A stretch of DNA of 64,000 nucleotides from Acidimicrobiia bacterium (GTDB lineage: Bacteria > Actinomycetota > Acidimicrobiia > Acidimicrobiales > Poriferisodalaceae): contig JAJDVQ010000035.1 of the NCBI GenBank assembly GCA_022826045.1, positions 62,001-126,000 of the forward strand. Reading direction: 5' to 3'. Of this stretch, positions 42,117-51,950 are shown piece by piece. Position numbers and translations under genes: made by a program. The notes below the pieces were generated by a model. It did not search any database. It had not been told where the DNA came from and saw only the letters and a list, made by a program, of their open reading frames with translations. Every line of letters begins with the position of its first letter. Position 1 is the stretch's first letter.

Positions 42117-42563
42117 ATGACCGACGAAGCGGCGATGGCGGCGGCACTCGAACAGGCCCGGCTGGCGGCCTCGATCGGCGAGGTGCCCGTCGGCGCAGTC
42201 GTGGTCATCGACGGCGAGATCGTCGCCGCACGCCACAACGAGCGCGAGGCCGCCGTCGACCCCACCGCCCACGCGGAGGTCCTGGCGCTGCGCGACGCTG
42301 CCGCTGCGGTCGGCGACTGGCGGCTGGGGGGCGCCTCGCTGGTGGTGTCGCTCGAGCCGTGCCCGATGTGCGCCGGCGCCGCGCTGGCAGCACGGGTGAG
42401 CCGCGTGGTCTTCGGGGCCTACGACCCCAAGGCCGGTGCCGCGGCGACCCTGTACAACCTGCTGGTGGATCCGCGCTTCAACCACAACGCCGAGGTCATC
42501 GGCGGCGTGCGCGAGGACGAGTGCGGCGCCCTGCTCACCGAGTTCTTCAGCGCCCGCCGCTGA
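42117..42563 (+). CDS. tadA: tRNA adenosine(34) deaminase
   Basis: A 148-residue TadA converting A34 to inosine in tRNA-Arg(ACG). The HAE motif (His52, Glu54) and PCPMC (Cys81, Cys84) supply the zinc site and proton shuttle; GEVPVGAVVV and RVVFGAYDPKAGA are family segments. ATG 42117. It lies 13 bp before boxC, so may be cotranscribed with it. Confidence 0.95.
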   Translation: MTDEAAMAAALEQARLAASIGEVPVGAVVVIDGEIVAARHNEREAAVDPTAHAEVLALRDAAAAVGDWRLGGASLVVSLEPCPMCAGAALAARVSRVVFGAYDPKAGAAATLYNLLVDPRFNHNAEVIGGVREDECGALLTEFFSARR

Positions 42564-42576
42564 TCTGGGGGAAGCC

Positions 42577-44253
42577 GTGAGCGACCTGACGATCCCGACG
42601 ATCTCATTTGAGACGAGTCCCGATCAATACCGCCACTGGGACGTGGCGGTCGACGGTGCGCGGGCCACGCTCACCATGAACGTCGACCCGAATGCGGGGC
42701 TGCGCGACGACTACGAACTCAAGACCAACTCCTATGACCTCAGCGTCGACATCGAGCTCTCTGACGCGGTCCAGCGGCTTCGGTTCGAGCATCCTGAGGT
42801 CAAGGTGGTGGTGGTGACCGGCGGCCTCGACAAGATCTTCTGTGCCGGGGCCAACATCCAGATGCTGGCGGGGTCCACCCATGAGCACAAGGTGAACTTC
42901 TGCAAGTTCACCAACGAGACCCGCAACAGCATCGAGGACGCGACCGCCAACTCGTCTCAGGTGTGGATCGCGGCAGTGAACGGCACGGCCGCCGGGGGCG
43001 GTTACGAGCTGGCCCTTGCCTGCGACGAGATCCTGCTGGTCGACGACCGCGCCTCGTCGGTCTCGCTGCCCGAGATTCCCCTGCTGGCCGTGCTGCCCGG
43101 AACCGGTGGGCTCACCCGCGTGGTCGAGAAGCGGCACGTGCGTCGCGATCTCGCCGATGCGTTCGCCACCCGCACCGAGGGAATCCGGGGCCGCCAGGCC
43201 GTCGACTGGGGCCTCGTCGATCAGACAGCCCCGCTCAGTTCGTTCAGCGACCTCATCGACGAGCGTGCGGCTGCTCGTGCCGCTGAGTCTGATCGCCCCG
43301 ATCACGGTCCCGGCGTCCGCCTCGAACCGCTTGAACGGACCGTCGACGGCGACGAGATCGGCTATTCCACGGTGTCGGTCAGCATCGACCGGCGAGCGGG
43401 CACGGCCACCTTCACGATCGCCGCCCCCGACGATGCTCAACCGGCGACGCCGGACGAATTGGTCGATGCCGGTGCGGCAGCCTGGATGCTGCGATGCGCG
43501 CGTGAGCTCGACGCAGCCGTGCTCCATCTGCGCTTCAACGAGACCGCCATCGGCACCTGGGTGTTCCGAACCGAGGGCAATGCTGATGCCGTCACTGCGG
43601 CGGAGCAGATCCTGGCCGCTCATCGAGATCACTGGCTGGTGCGGGAGATCCGTCTGTACTGGGCACGGACGCTCAAGCGGTTGGACCTTTCGGCTCGCTC
43701 GCTGGTGACGCTGATCGAGCCGGGCAGTTGCTTCGCCGGAATCCTGGCTGAGCTGGTGCTCGCCGCCGACCGCAGCTTCATGCTGGACGGGACGTGGGAA
43801 GACCTCGACGACCCTCCCGAGTCGGCGACCATCCGGCTCACCGGTGCCAACCTCGGCTGGTTCCCCATGTCAAATGGACTCAGCCGGCTCCAGACCCGGT
43901 TCTGGGGCCGACCCTCTGCCCTTGCCGCGGCGGAGGCCACCGCCGGCACCGACCTCGAAGCGCGCGACGCAGCCGAAGCCGAACTCGTCACCTTCGCGCC
44001 TGACGACATCGACTGGGAGGACGAAGTCAGGGTCGCACTCGAGGAGCGGAGCAGCTTCTCTCCCGATGCGCTCACCGCGATGGAAGCGAACTACCGCTTC
44101 GTCGGGCCCGAGACCCCCGAGACCAAGATCTTCTCCCGCCTCTCGGCTTGGCAGAACTGGGTCTTTCAACGACCCAACGCCGTGGGGCCGAACGGAGCGC
44201 TGCAGCGTTTCGGGACCGGGTCCCGGCCGGAATTCGACACCAGGAGGGTGTGA
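42577..44253 (+). CDS. boxC: 2,3-Epoxybenzoyl-CoA dihydrolase
   Basis: A 558-residue enoyl-CoA-hydratase-superfamily protein of the aerobic benzoyl-CoA (Box) pathway, opening the ring of 2,3-epoxybenzoyl-CoA to 3,4-didehydroadipyl-CoA semialdehyde and formate. It has a crotonase N-terminal half (FCAGANIQMLAGSTHEHK, NGTAAGGGYELALACDEI, EIPLLAVLPGTGGLTR) and a second crotonase-like half (GSCFAGILAELVLAADR), as in known BoxC. GTG 42577 follows GGGGGA by 4 nt. It is immediately followed by boxB with a 2-bp gap. Confidence 0.93.
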   Translation: MSDLTIPTISFETSPDQYRHWDVAVDGARATLTMNVDPNAGLRDDYELKTNSYDLSVDIELSDAVQRLRFEHPEVKVVVVTGGLDKIFCAGANIQMLAGSTHEHKVNFCKFTNETRNSIEDATANSSQVWIAAVNGTAAGGGYELALACDEILLVDDRASSVSLPEIPLLAVLPGTGGLTRVVEKRHVRRDLADAFATRTEGIRGRQAVDWGLVDQTAPLSSFSDLIDERAAARAAESDRPDHGPGVRLEPLERTVDGDEIGYSTVSVSIDRRAGTATFTIAAPDDAQPATPDELVDAGAAAWMLRCARELDAAVLHLRFNETAIGTWVFRTEGNADAVTAAEQILAAHRDHWLVREIRLYWARTLKRLDLSARSLVTLIEPGSCFAGILAELVLAADRSFMLDGTWEDLDDPPESATIRLTGANLGWFPMSNGLSRLQTRFWGRPSALAAAEATAGTDLEARDAAEAELVTFAPDDIDWEDEVRVALEERSSFSPDALTAMEANYRFVGPETPETKIFSRLSAWQNWVFQRPNAVGPNGALQRFGTGSRPEFDTRRV

Positions 44254-44255
44254 AC

Positions 44256-45671
44256 ATGACCATCGTCGACATCGACGCGAAAGTCCCCAACAATGTGGAC
44301 CTGGCCGACGACCGCCGGCTGCAGCGAGCCTTGGAAGGGTGGCAGCCGAAGTTCATCCGGTGGTGGGAGGAACTGGGTCCTGTGGCGTTCAAGCGCAGCC
44401 CGGTGTTCCTGCGGACCGCAGTCGACGTCGGCCGTGAGGGCTGGGCCAATTTCGACCATGTGGAGATGCCTGACTACCGCTGGGGGATCTTCCTGGCCGA
44501 GCCCGAGCCTGATCGCAAGATCGCATTCGGCGATCACAAGGGCGAGGATGCCTGGCAGGAGATCCCGGGCGAGTACCGAGCCGATCTGCAACGCCTGATC
44601 GTGGTGCAGGGCGACACTGAGCCGGCCTCCGTCGAGCAGCAGCAGAAACTGTGCCTGACCGCTCCTTCGCTGTACGACATGCGCAACCTGTTCCAGGTCA
44701 ATGTCGAGGAGGGGCGCCACCTGTGGGCGATGGTCTATCTGCTGCACCGCTACTTCGGTCGGGCCGGACGGGACGAGGCCGACGAGATGCTCGAGCGCCA
44801 TTCGGGTGATACCGACAATCCCCGGATCCTCGGAGCGTTCAACGAGGAAACGCCGGACTGGCTGTCGTTCTACATGTTCACGTATTTCACCGACCGTGAC
44901 GGCAAGTACCAGTTGGCCTCGCTGCGAGAGTCCGCGTTTGATCCGCTCAGCCGGACCTGCGACTTTATGCTCAAGGAGGAGGCCCACCACATGTTCGTCG
45001 GGGCCTCCGGGGTCGGTCGAGTCGTGCAGCGCACACTGGAGCTGATGGGTGAGCACGACACCGACGATGTCCACCCTCACGGCGGTCTCAATCTCGACCT
45101 GATTCAGAAGTACCTCAACTTTCACTACTCAGTGTCGCTGGACCTCTTCGGCGCCGAGACCTCGACGAACGCCGCCAACTACTTCGCCGCCGGGTTGAAG
45201 GGCCGTTTCCAGGAAGAGCGTCGCGACGACGACCACATGCTGCGCGAGGCCACCCGCATGGTGCCCGAAGCCGCCGACGGCGGTATCGGCGAGCGCGAAG
45301 TGACCCAGCTGGCCGCGCTCAACGAGACCTTGCGCGAAGACTACACCGAGGACTGCCGCAAGGGCCTTGACCGCTGGAACCGGTCGATCACCGAAGCCGG
45401 GGTCGACTTCGAGCTGCGTTTGCCCCACTTCGGCTTCAACCGCAACGTGGGCACGTTCCGGGACCACCATGTCTCACCCGACGGCTGCTTGATCGGCGAT
45501 GCGCACTGGCACGCCAACGTCTTGGACTGGCTGCCAAGCGATGACGACAAGGCGCACGTGAAGTCGCTCCAGGTCGCTGTGACTGAGCCGGGCAGGATGG
45601 CCGGCTGGGTGGCGCCGCCGTCTACGGGCATCAATCGGAAACCGCTCGAGTTCGAATACGTGCGACTCTGA
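44256..45671 (+). CDS. boxB: Benzoyl-CoA 2,3-epoxidase, oxygenase component
   Basis: A 471-residue di-iron oxygenase that epoxidises benzoyl-CoA using O2 and electrons from BoxA. Diiron carboxylate/histidine pairs are visible as VEEGRH (Glu151, His154) and KEEAHH (Glu243, His246), with further conserved NFHYSVSLDLFGAETSTNAA. ATG 44256 follows AGGAGG by 8 nt. The reductase boxA is not in the window, so another ferredoxin-type reductase encoded elsewhere must serve. Confidence 0.94.
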   Translation: MTIVDIDAKVPNNVDLADDRRLQRALEGWQPKFIRWWEELGPVAFKRSPVFLRTAVDVGREGWANFDHVEMPDYRWGIFLAEPEPDRKIAFGDHKGEDAWQEIPGEYRADLQRLIVVQGDTEPASVEQQQKLCLTAPSLYDMRNLFQVNVEEGRHLWAMVYLLHRYFGRAGRDEADEMLERHSGDTDNPRILGAFNEETPDWLSFYMFTYFTDRDGKYQLASLRESAFDPLSRTCDFMLKEEAHHMFVGASGVGRVVQRTLELMGEHDTDDVHPHGGLNLDLIQKYLNFHYSVSLDLFGAETSTNAANYFAAGLKGRFQEERRDDDHMLREATRMVPEAADGGIGEREVTQLAALNETLREDYTEDCRKGLDRWNRSITEAGVDFELRLPHFGFNRNVGTFRDHHVSPDGCLIGDAHWHANVLDWLPSDDDKAHVKSLQVAVTEPGRMAGWVAPPSTGINRKPLEFEYVRL

Positions 45672-45700
45672 ATCTGCGACAACGGGCGAGGAGGCAGTCG

Positions 45701-47257
45701 ATGCGCGAACCGTTCAATGCTGCGACTTGGCTGGTGGACCGTCACGTGGCCGGCGGCAACGGCGATCGCTTGGCTGTGATCTGCGAAGATCAGCGGTACA
45801 CCTACCGCGAGCTTGCCGACGAGATCGCGCGAGTCGCGGCAGCGTTGCGAGGGCTCGGCGTGCGGCCCGAGGAACGCGTCGCGATGGCGATGCTCGATTC
45901 GGTCCCCTATGCGGCGGTGTTCCTGGGCGCGTTGCGGATCGGTGCGGTGCCCGTGCCGATGAACCCGCTGCTGCCGGGGCGAGACCTCGCAGCGATCACT
46001 GCCGATGCGCGGGCCTCAGTCGCAGTCGTCTCTGGCGCCGTGGCCGGCTGCATCGGCGACCTGTGCTCGGGCGCGCCGGAAGTCGCGACGGTCGTCGTGG
46101 CCGGTGACCCGCCGACTGGTGCCCCCAGCGGGGGCGCCCGCATCCTGAGCTGGGACGAGTTCGGCGCCTGTGCCGGAGGTGCGGAGGATGCGCCGTACCC
46201 GACGTGGGATGAGTCTCCCGGGTTCTGGCTGTGCACATCAGGCTCGACCGGCCAGCCCAAGCTGGCTGCGCACCGCCATGTCGACATCCGTGTCACCTGC
46301 GAGACCTATGCCCGCTCGATCCTCGGCATCACGCCGGAGGACCGGTGCTACTCGGTGGGGCCGATGTTTCACGCTTATGGGCTCGGCAATTTGCTCAGCT
46401 TCCCGTTCTCGGTCGGAGCGTCGACGATTCTCGAACCCACCAGGCCGCCGACGCCGGCGCGGGTCGCCGAACTGGTGACCGCTCACCGGCCGACGTTGTT
46501 CTTCTGCATTCCCACCTTCTACGCGGCGCTCAACGGCTCCGATCTGGCCGGTGACACCTTTGCCTCGGTGCGCCTGGCGGCCTCGGCCGCCGAGTCGCTG
46601 CCGGCTGAGACCTTCGAGCGGTTCCGCGAGCGCTTCGGCGTCACGGTGCTCGATGGCATCGGCTCAACCGAGATGCTTCACGTCTACCTGTCCAACTCGC
46701 CTGCTGACTTGCGCCCCGGAACGAGCGGCAAGCCGGTCCCCGGCTACGAGATACGCATCATCGACGACAGCGGCCGGGATCAGCCTCCCGGCGAGCCGGG
46801 CCAGCTTCTGGTCAAGGGCCGATCGATGACCACGGGATATTGGTGTCGTTCAGAGACGAACCGGGCGACGTTCGAGGGCCCGTGGATGCGCACCGGCGAC
46901 CTGTACGACGTCGACGCCGACGGGTATCACACGTACCTGGGCCGCGTCGACGACATGCTGCGGGTCGGCGGCGAGTGGGTGTCACCTGCCGAGGTCGAGG
47001 CCACCCTGATAGCGCATCCCGCTGTGCTCGAAGCGGCTGTGGTCGGCGAACACGACGCCGACGGAGTGCTGCGACCCGTGGCCTACGTGATCAGGGCTGA
47101 TGACCCCGATGCCGACGCCGACGAATTGGCAGGCGTGCTGACCGCCTTCTGCCGGGAGCGGCTCGCCGGCTACAAGCGGCCGCGTCGGTACGAATTCGTC
47201 GACGAGCTGCCCAAGACCGCAACAGGCAAGATCCAGCGGTTCAAGCTCCGCACATAG
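45701..47257 (+). CDS. Benzoate-CoA ligase family protein
   Basis: A 518-residue adenylating enzyme of the benzoate-CoA ligase type: FWLCTSGSTGQPKLAAHRH, DGIGSTEMLHVYLSN (the substrate-side ST-E-M of benzoate ligases), WMRTGDLYDVDADGY, GRVDDMLRVGGEWVSP and LPKTATGKIQRFK. It forms benzoyl-CoA, the substrate of BoxB. ATG 45701 is preceded by GAGGAGG. It completes a boxC-boxB-ligase operon. A related aromatic acid as substrate is possible. Confidence 0.9.
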   Translation: MREPFNAATWLVDRHVAGGNGDRLAVICEDQRYTYRELADEIARVAAALRGLGVRPEERVAMAMLDSVPYAAVFLGALRIGAVPVPMNPLLPGRDLAAITADARASVAVVSGAVAGCIGDLCSGAPEVATVVVAGDPPTGAPSGGARILSWDEFGACAGGAEDAPYPTWDESPGFWLCTSGSTGQPKLAAHRHVDIRVTCETYARSILGITPEDRCYSVGPMFHAYGLGNLLSFPFSVGASTILEPTRPPTPARVAELVTAHRPTLFFCIPTFYAALNGSDLAGDTFASVRLAASAAESLPAETFERFRERFGVTVLDGIGSTEMLHVYLSNSPADLRPGTSGKPVPGYEIRIIDDSGRDQPPGEPGQLLVKGRSMTTGYWCRSETNRATFEGPWMRTGDLYDVDADGYHTYLGRVDDMLRVGGEWVSPAEVEATLIAHPAVLEAAVVGEHDADGVLRPVAYVIRADDPDADADELAGVLTAFCRERLAGYKRPRRYEFVDELPKTATGKIQRFKLRT

Positions 47258-47304
47258 CACCCGGAATGCCCGGCTGCGTGGCCGCAGTGTCGGCTCGGCT
47301 CCGG

Positions 47305-47394
47305 TGGCGGAAGGTGTGGGATTCGAACCCACGGTGACCCGAAGGCCACAACGGTTTTCGAGACCGCCCCATTCGTCCGCTCTGGCAACCTTCC
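47305..47394 (-). tRNA. tRNA-Ser (anticodon CGA)
   Basis: On the minus strand the acceptor GGAAGGT pairs with ACCTTCC. The D arm is CCAGAGCGGACGAATGG, the anticodon loop CTCGAAA, with a long variable arm; the T arm is GTGGGTTCGAATCCCAC, identical to that of tRNA-Ser(GGA). CCA is encoded (47305-47307). Confidence 0.95.
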
Positions 47395-47501
47395 GCAGCG
47401 CACCCTATCGACGCGCGGACGGGTGACCGCCTGGCTCGCAGCCCAGCTGGCGAGGGCTAATTCGGTCGCGACACGGGCGAATTCGTGACAGCCTCAGGGC
47501 C

Positions 47502-48977
47502 GTGAGCAGCGCTGTCAGCCGCATCAGGGCCGCGTCCGAGGATCCGGCAGGCCAGCCAGACGGCACGTGGTCGGTCTCGGATCTGACGGCCGCCGTCGGC
47601 GAGACGATCCGGCGGGCATTTCCCAGCGAGGTCTGGGTGCGCGGCGAGATCATCGGCTACTCGGTGGCGGCGAGCGGCCACATCTACTTCAACCTCATCG
47701 AGCCGGGCGCCGGCAACGATCGCCGGGGCGCACGCATGCGGGTGGCGCTGTTCAAGGGGCGCCAGCGCCTGGTGAACCGCGACCTCGCCGCAGCAGGCGG
47801 TCTGACGCTCGACGACGGCATCGAGGTGCGGATCCGCGCCGAGGTGGAGTACTACGCCGGCAGCGGGCAGGTGCAGCTCATCATGAGCGGCGTCGACCCG
47901 CACTTCACCCTGGGCGTGCTGGCGGCCGACCGCGAGCGGATCCTCGCCGAGCTGGCCGAATCGGGGCTGCTGCGGCGCAACGCCGCTGTGCCGCTGCCGC
48001 TGGTGCCGCTGCGCGTCGGGCTCGTGACGGCCGACGGCAGCGCGGCCCACGCCGACTTCGTCCATGAGCTCGAGGAGAGCGGGTACGCGTTCGAAGTGCT
48101 GCTGTGCGACGCCAGAGTGCAGGGCGTCACGGCCGAGGCCGATCTGGTGGCGGCGCTGGGGACGCTGGGGCGGGCCGATGTCGACGTGATCGCCGTGGTG
48201 CGCGGCGGCGGCGATCGCACCGACCTGCTGGCGTTCGACCTTGCGAGCGTGGCCAAGGCCATTGCGCTGTGCCCGCTGCCGGTGTTCTGCGGGATCGGCC
48301 ACGAGATCGACACCTCGGTGGCCGACCAAGTGGCGCACACGGCAGCCAAGACGCCGACGGCCTGCGCCGCCGCGCTCGTCGCCCACGTCGCCGCGTTCGA
48401 CGAACGCCTGGCTCGAACCCGTCGCGAGGTGGACCGGCTGGCCCGCTCCCGGGCCGCTGCCGCAGCGGCACACCTCGCCGCTGCTCGCAGCGCGCTGGGC
48501 CTGCTGGCCGAGCGTCGCCTTGCCCGCCCGCGCGCCTGGCTCGGCGAGGCTCGGCTGCGGCTGGGCCACCACACGCAGCGTCACTGCCGCGCTGCGGCCG
48601 GCACACTCGCCGGCGCCCGCCAAGCGCTGCAGCGCAGCCGTACCCATGTGCAGCGCGGCGCGGTGTCGCTCGCTTCCCAACGACCCCGGCTGGAACGAGC
48701 CTCGGCGCGACGCCTCGGCGGCGCGAAGGCCCGGCTGCGCTCCGCATCGGCACTGGTGTCGGCGGTCGGGCCCGAGCGAACCTTGGCCCGGGGTTTTTCG
48801 ATCACGCGCGCAGCCGATGGCAGCATCGTGCGCGAGATGCCTGCCGCTGGCGACACGATCTCCACCGAGACCCAGCACGCGCTGTTCACAAGCGTCGTGC
48901 GAGACGGCCACGCGACCGGCGATGAGCCCGACAGGCTGGCTGACGATCCGACGACGGGAAGGACAACTGATGGCTGA
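47502..48977 (+). CDS. xseA: Exodeoxyribonuclease VII large subunit
   Basis: A 491-residue XseA. It has an N-terminal OB fold (WVRGEIIGYSVAASGHIYFNL), a catalytic core with VGLVTADGSAAHADF, VDVIAVVRGGGDRTDLLAFD and GIGHEIDTSVADQVAHTAAKTPTACA, then a long Ala/Arg-rich coiled coil (about 295-420) that binds XseB copies, and the ARGFSIT end. It degrades single-stranded DNA to oligonucleotides. Start GTG 47502. It overlaps xseB by 8 bp. Confidence 0.94.
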   Translation: MSSAVSRIRAASEDPAGQPDGTWSVSDLTAAVGETIRRAFPSEVWVRGEIIGYSVAASGHIYFNLIEPGAGNDRRGARMRVALFKGRQRLVNRDLAAAGGLTLDDGIEVRIRAEVEYYAGSGQVQLIMSGVDPHFTLGVLAADRERILAELAESGLLRRNAAVPLPLVPLRVGLVTADGSAAHADFVHELEESGYAFEVLLCDARVQGVTAEADLVAALGTLGRADVDVIAVVRGGGDRTDLLAFDLASVAKAIALCPLPVFCGIGHEIDTSVADQVAHTAAKTPTACAAALVAHVAAFDERLARTRREVDRLARSRAAAAAAHLAAARSALGLLAERRLARPRAWLGEARLRLGHHTQRHCRAAAGTLAGARQALQRSRTHVQRGAVSLASQRPRLERASARRLGGAKARLRSASALVSAVGPERTLARGFSITRAADGSIVREMPAAGDTISTETQHALFTSVVRDGHATGDEPDRLADDPTTGRTTDG

Positions 48978-49233
48978 AGACGCCGACGATCGCGCTGGCG
49001 CGGACCCGGACGAGGCCGACTTCGGCGGCTACGCCGAGTCGATGGCCGAGCTCGAAACCATCCTGGCCAGCCTCGAGAACGACGATGTTGACATCGACAC
49101 GCTGGCCTCGCAGGTCGAGCGAGCCTCGCTGCTGATCGCGCACTGCGAAGGACGCCTGCGTGCCACCGAGCTGTCGCTGCAAACCATCCTGGCCCAGCAC
49201 GATCCGGCGACCACGGCTGAGGAACACTTCTGA
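48970..49233 (+). CDS. xseB: Exodeoxyribonuclease VII small subunit
   Basis: An 87-residue helical hairpin protein: FGGYAESMAELETILASLE, then VERASLLIAHCEGRL, typical of XseB, which coats the XseA coiled coil. ATG 48970 follows AAGGA by 7 nt and overlaps the xseA end, fixing the start and the coupling. Confidence 0.92.
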   Translation: MAEDADDRAGADPDEADFGGYAESMAELETILASLENDDVDIDTLASQVERASLLIAHCEGRLRATELSLQTILAQHDPATTAEEHF

Positions 49234-49398
49234 GCTGTGGCCGTGCGGGCATGTGTGGACCGAGGGAGTTGGTGGGCGCTCCCCCGGTCCACTGGCGCGT
49301 CACGGGCTGGTGGAAAACCCGGAGCGCACGCTCACACCGCCGCGGAACCTGTCAACTGTGAGTGACCGCGGCAGTTCGTCTGAACCAACGAGGAATCT

Positions 49399-51471
49399 AT
49401 GAGTTCGCCATCGAGTTGTCAAGATGATGCCGCCCGATGCCCCGGCAGTTCTGGGGATTCTCCGCATGGTGCGTGGCCGTCGCCGCTGCAGGCGGCCGAC
49501 GTCGCCGTCGGCGCCGTGCGACGGTCCGAGCCGCGCATCGTCGACGGTTGGGCCTACTGGGTGGAGGAACGGCCCCTCGACGGCGGGCGTGGCGCCGTGG
49601 TGCGAGTGCGTCTCGACGAGCCCGATGCGGAGCCCGCCGACGTTGCCCATACGGCGGAGGCAGACATCCGCACCGCCGTCCACGAATACGGCGGCGGCGC
49701 CTGGCTGCCGTTCGCAGCAGCCGACGGCACCCATCTCGTTGCCAGCGCATGCATGGACGACCAGCGGGTCCGGCTCTTCGATGGGGACGGGCGCGCCGAG
49801 CCGCGCCCGCTGACCCCCGAGCCGCCGAGCCCCCGGGGCCTGCGCTACGCCGATCCGGCATTGGTGCCCCCAGACGGCCGCGCGTCGAGTTCGGCCAGCG
49901 GCGCATTCGAGCCCATCACGATCTGGGTACGCGAAGCCCACGACGACGCCGGGCACGAGCCGCGCAACGAGCTGGTGGCGGTCGGACTGGACGGGACGGT
50001 GGGCGTCGTGGCGACCGGCGCCGACTTCTATGCGGCGCCACGGCCCTCGCCCGACGGCCGCGTGCTGGCCTATCTGAGCTGGGACCACCCCAACATGCCG
50101 TGGGACCACGTCCGGCTGCACCTGGTCGATCTGGACGGCGGCATGGCGGTGCCGGGGACCGATCGGGTGCTGGTCGACGGACCCGCAGTGACCCAGCCGG
50201 CGTGGAGCCCCGACGGTGATCTGCACATCGTGACCGACATCGAAGGGTGGTGGGCCATCCACCGTGTCGATCTCGACTCGGGCACGAGCGAGCCAGTGCT
50301 AGGTGATGCCGCTCAGCCCGACGCGGAGGGCCGCGAGTTCGGTGTGCCTGCGTGGGTCTTTGCGGGGGCCACCTGCGGCTGGGGCGGAACCGGTGCGCTG
50401 TGGTGCACCTGGACGTCGGCCGGGGTGGGCCATATTGGCATCATCCGCGACGGTGTGCTCGACGAGGTTGCGAGCGGGTTCACCGACTTCGGCCGGCTGG
50501 CGGCGACACCGAGCGGCACTGTGGTCACCGTCGCGGCCGGCTGGACCCGCCGGGTAGCGGTGGTGGAGATCTCGCCCGACGGCACGCACCGCCAGCTCAG
50601 CGACGCCGAGCCGCTGGTGCTCGAGCCCGACGACGTCTCGGTCGCGCAGCCGTTCACCTTCGACAGCGACGACGGCCGCCAAGCGCACGCCTTCTTCTTC
50701 CCGCCCACCAACTCGGCCGTGGCCGCGCAGCCTGACGAGCTGCCGCCGCTGCTGGTGCTCAGCCATGGCGGACCGACCGGGGCGGCCCGCAGCTCGCTCG
50801 ACCTGGGCATCCAGTACTGGACCACCCGCGGCATCGCAGTGGTGGACGTGAACTACGGCGGCAGCACCGGCTACGGCACCGCGTACCGCAACCTGCTCCG
50901 GGGCCAGTGGGGCGTCGTCGACACCCAGGACTGCATCAACGCGGCGCTGCACCTGGCCCGCGAGGGTGCCGTGGACCCCCTGCGTCTGGTCATCAAGGGC
51001 GGCTCGGCCGGCGGCTACACCACGCTGTGCGCGTTGACGGGCAGCGATGTGTTCGCGGCGGGCATCTCTCGCTACGGCGTGGCCGATCTCGAAGCGCTCG
51101 CCCGCGACACGCACAAGTTCGAGGCGCGCTATCTCGACGGGCTGATCGGCCCGTGGCCAGAAGCGGCCGAGCTGTACCGGGAGCGCTCCCCGATCTGGCG
51201 GACCGACCAGCTGCGCACCCCGATGATCGTGCTGCAGGGTACCGAGGATCGGGTGGTGCCCCAGAGCCAGTCCGAACAGGTGGTGGCAGCCCTCGCCGCG
51301 GCGGGCGTGCCGCACGCCTACCTGCTGTTCGAGGGCGAGGGGCACGGCTTCCGCAGCGGGCCCAACATCGTGGCCGCGCTCGAAGCCGAGCTGTCCTTCC
51401 TGGGACAGATGCTGGGCTTCGAGCCCGCAGGCGACATCGCTCGCGTCAAGGTGCGCAATCCTCACCGGTAG
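49399..51471 (+). CDS. S9-family (prolyl oligopeptidase-like) serine peptidase
   Basis: A 690-residue cytoplasmic-type peptidase. It has a seven-bladed beta-propeller N-terminal half (repeats such as AAPRPSPDGRVLAYLSW, PAWSPDGDLHIV) and a C-terminal hydrolase with Ser536 (GGSAGGY), Asp617 (GTEDRV) and His649 (GEGHGF). It resembles dipeptidyl/acylaminoacyl peptidases that trim oligopeptides. GAGGAATCT precedes ATG 49399; the first 30 residues are non-conserved. No signal peptide is visible. Confidence 0.92.
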   Translation: MSSPSSCQDDAARCPGSSGDSPHGAWPSPLQAADVAVGAVRRSEPRIVDGWAYWVEERPLDGGRGAVVRVRLDEPDAEPADVAHTAEADIRTAVHEYGGGAWLPFAAADGTHLVASACMDDQRVRLFDGDGRAEPRPLTPEPPSPRGLRYADPALVPPDGRASSSASGAFEPITIWVREAHDDAGHEPRNELVAVGLDGTVGVVATGADFYAAPRPSPDGRVLAYLSWDHPNMPWDHVRLHLVDLDGGMAVPGTDRVLVDGPAVTQPAWSPDGDLHIVTDIEGWWAIHRVDLDSGTSEPVLGDAAQPDAEGREFGVPAWVFAGATCGWGGTGALWCTWTSAGVGHIGIIRDGVLDEVASGFTDFGRLAATPSGTVVTVAAGWTRRVAVVEISPDGTHRQLSDAEPLVLEPDDVSVAQPFTFDSDDGRQAHAFFFPPTNSAVAAQPDELPPLLVLSHGGPTGAARSSLDLGIQYWTTRGIAVVDVNYGGSTGYGTAYRNLLRGQWGVVDTQDCINAALHLAREGAVDPLRLVIKGGSAGGYTTLCALTGSDVFAAGISRYGVADLEALARDTHKFEARYLDGLIGPWPEAAELYRERSPIWRTDQLRTPMIVLQGTEDRVVPQSQSEQVVAALAAAGVPHAYLLFEGEGHGFRSGPNIVAALEAELSFLGQMLGFEPAGDIARVKVRNPHR

Positions 51472-51910
51472 CGTCGCTCGCGAGGCCGAGCGCCTGCATC
51501 GCGGCGTTCAGGCAGCGATGGGCTGGTAGTCCGCTCCATGTCGGAGAGCAGAAAGCCCAACGATGATGCGTGATCGAAGGTCGGGGACAGCCGCCGCCGT
51601 ACCGGAGACACCATGACAGCCCAGTTCTCCTCGTGCCGGTCGGTGTTGCCAAGTAAACCGTCCAGTCGTCGCCTTTCTGATAGCGGAATCCATCGGCACC
51701 TGTGCTGTAGGTGACGTACTTCAGCAGCCACCGATCACCGGTCTCGGGGTGCGCAAGCCAGCGCTTCGGCTTGGTACCGAGTGGTTCCTCACTGGCGGAG
51801 AGCCATCTGGTCACATCGATCTCGGGGTAGGAATTCGCCTCCGCTGACACAGTGACTACGACCCCCGATGCGCGCGTCGCTAGTTTCGGCGCGTGCGCGA
51901 CTTCATTCAT
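51462..51910 (-). pseudogene. Remnant of a HipA-like kinase gene (internal deletion and frameshift)
   Basis: From ATG 51910 the first frame reads a kinase-like start (LGTKPKRWLAHPETGDRWLL, FRYQKGDDW); it is then joined out of frame at about 51660 to GLLGNTDRHEENWAVM and LSPTFDHASSLGFLLSD, the HipA-type catalytic (DRHxxN) and metal-binding segments. The 100 or more residues that normally separate these parts are missing. The original was probably a HipA-like Ser/Thr kinase toxin. The 3' end overlaps the tail of the S9 peptidase gene by 10 bp. No HipB-like partner remains nearby. Confidence 0.72.
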
Positions 51911-51950
51911 GGTCGCACGATGAGCGACCCGCCGACACAAGGCTGCTGAG

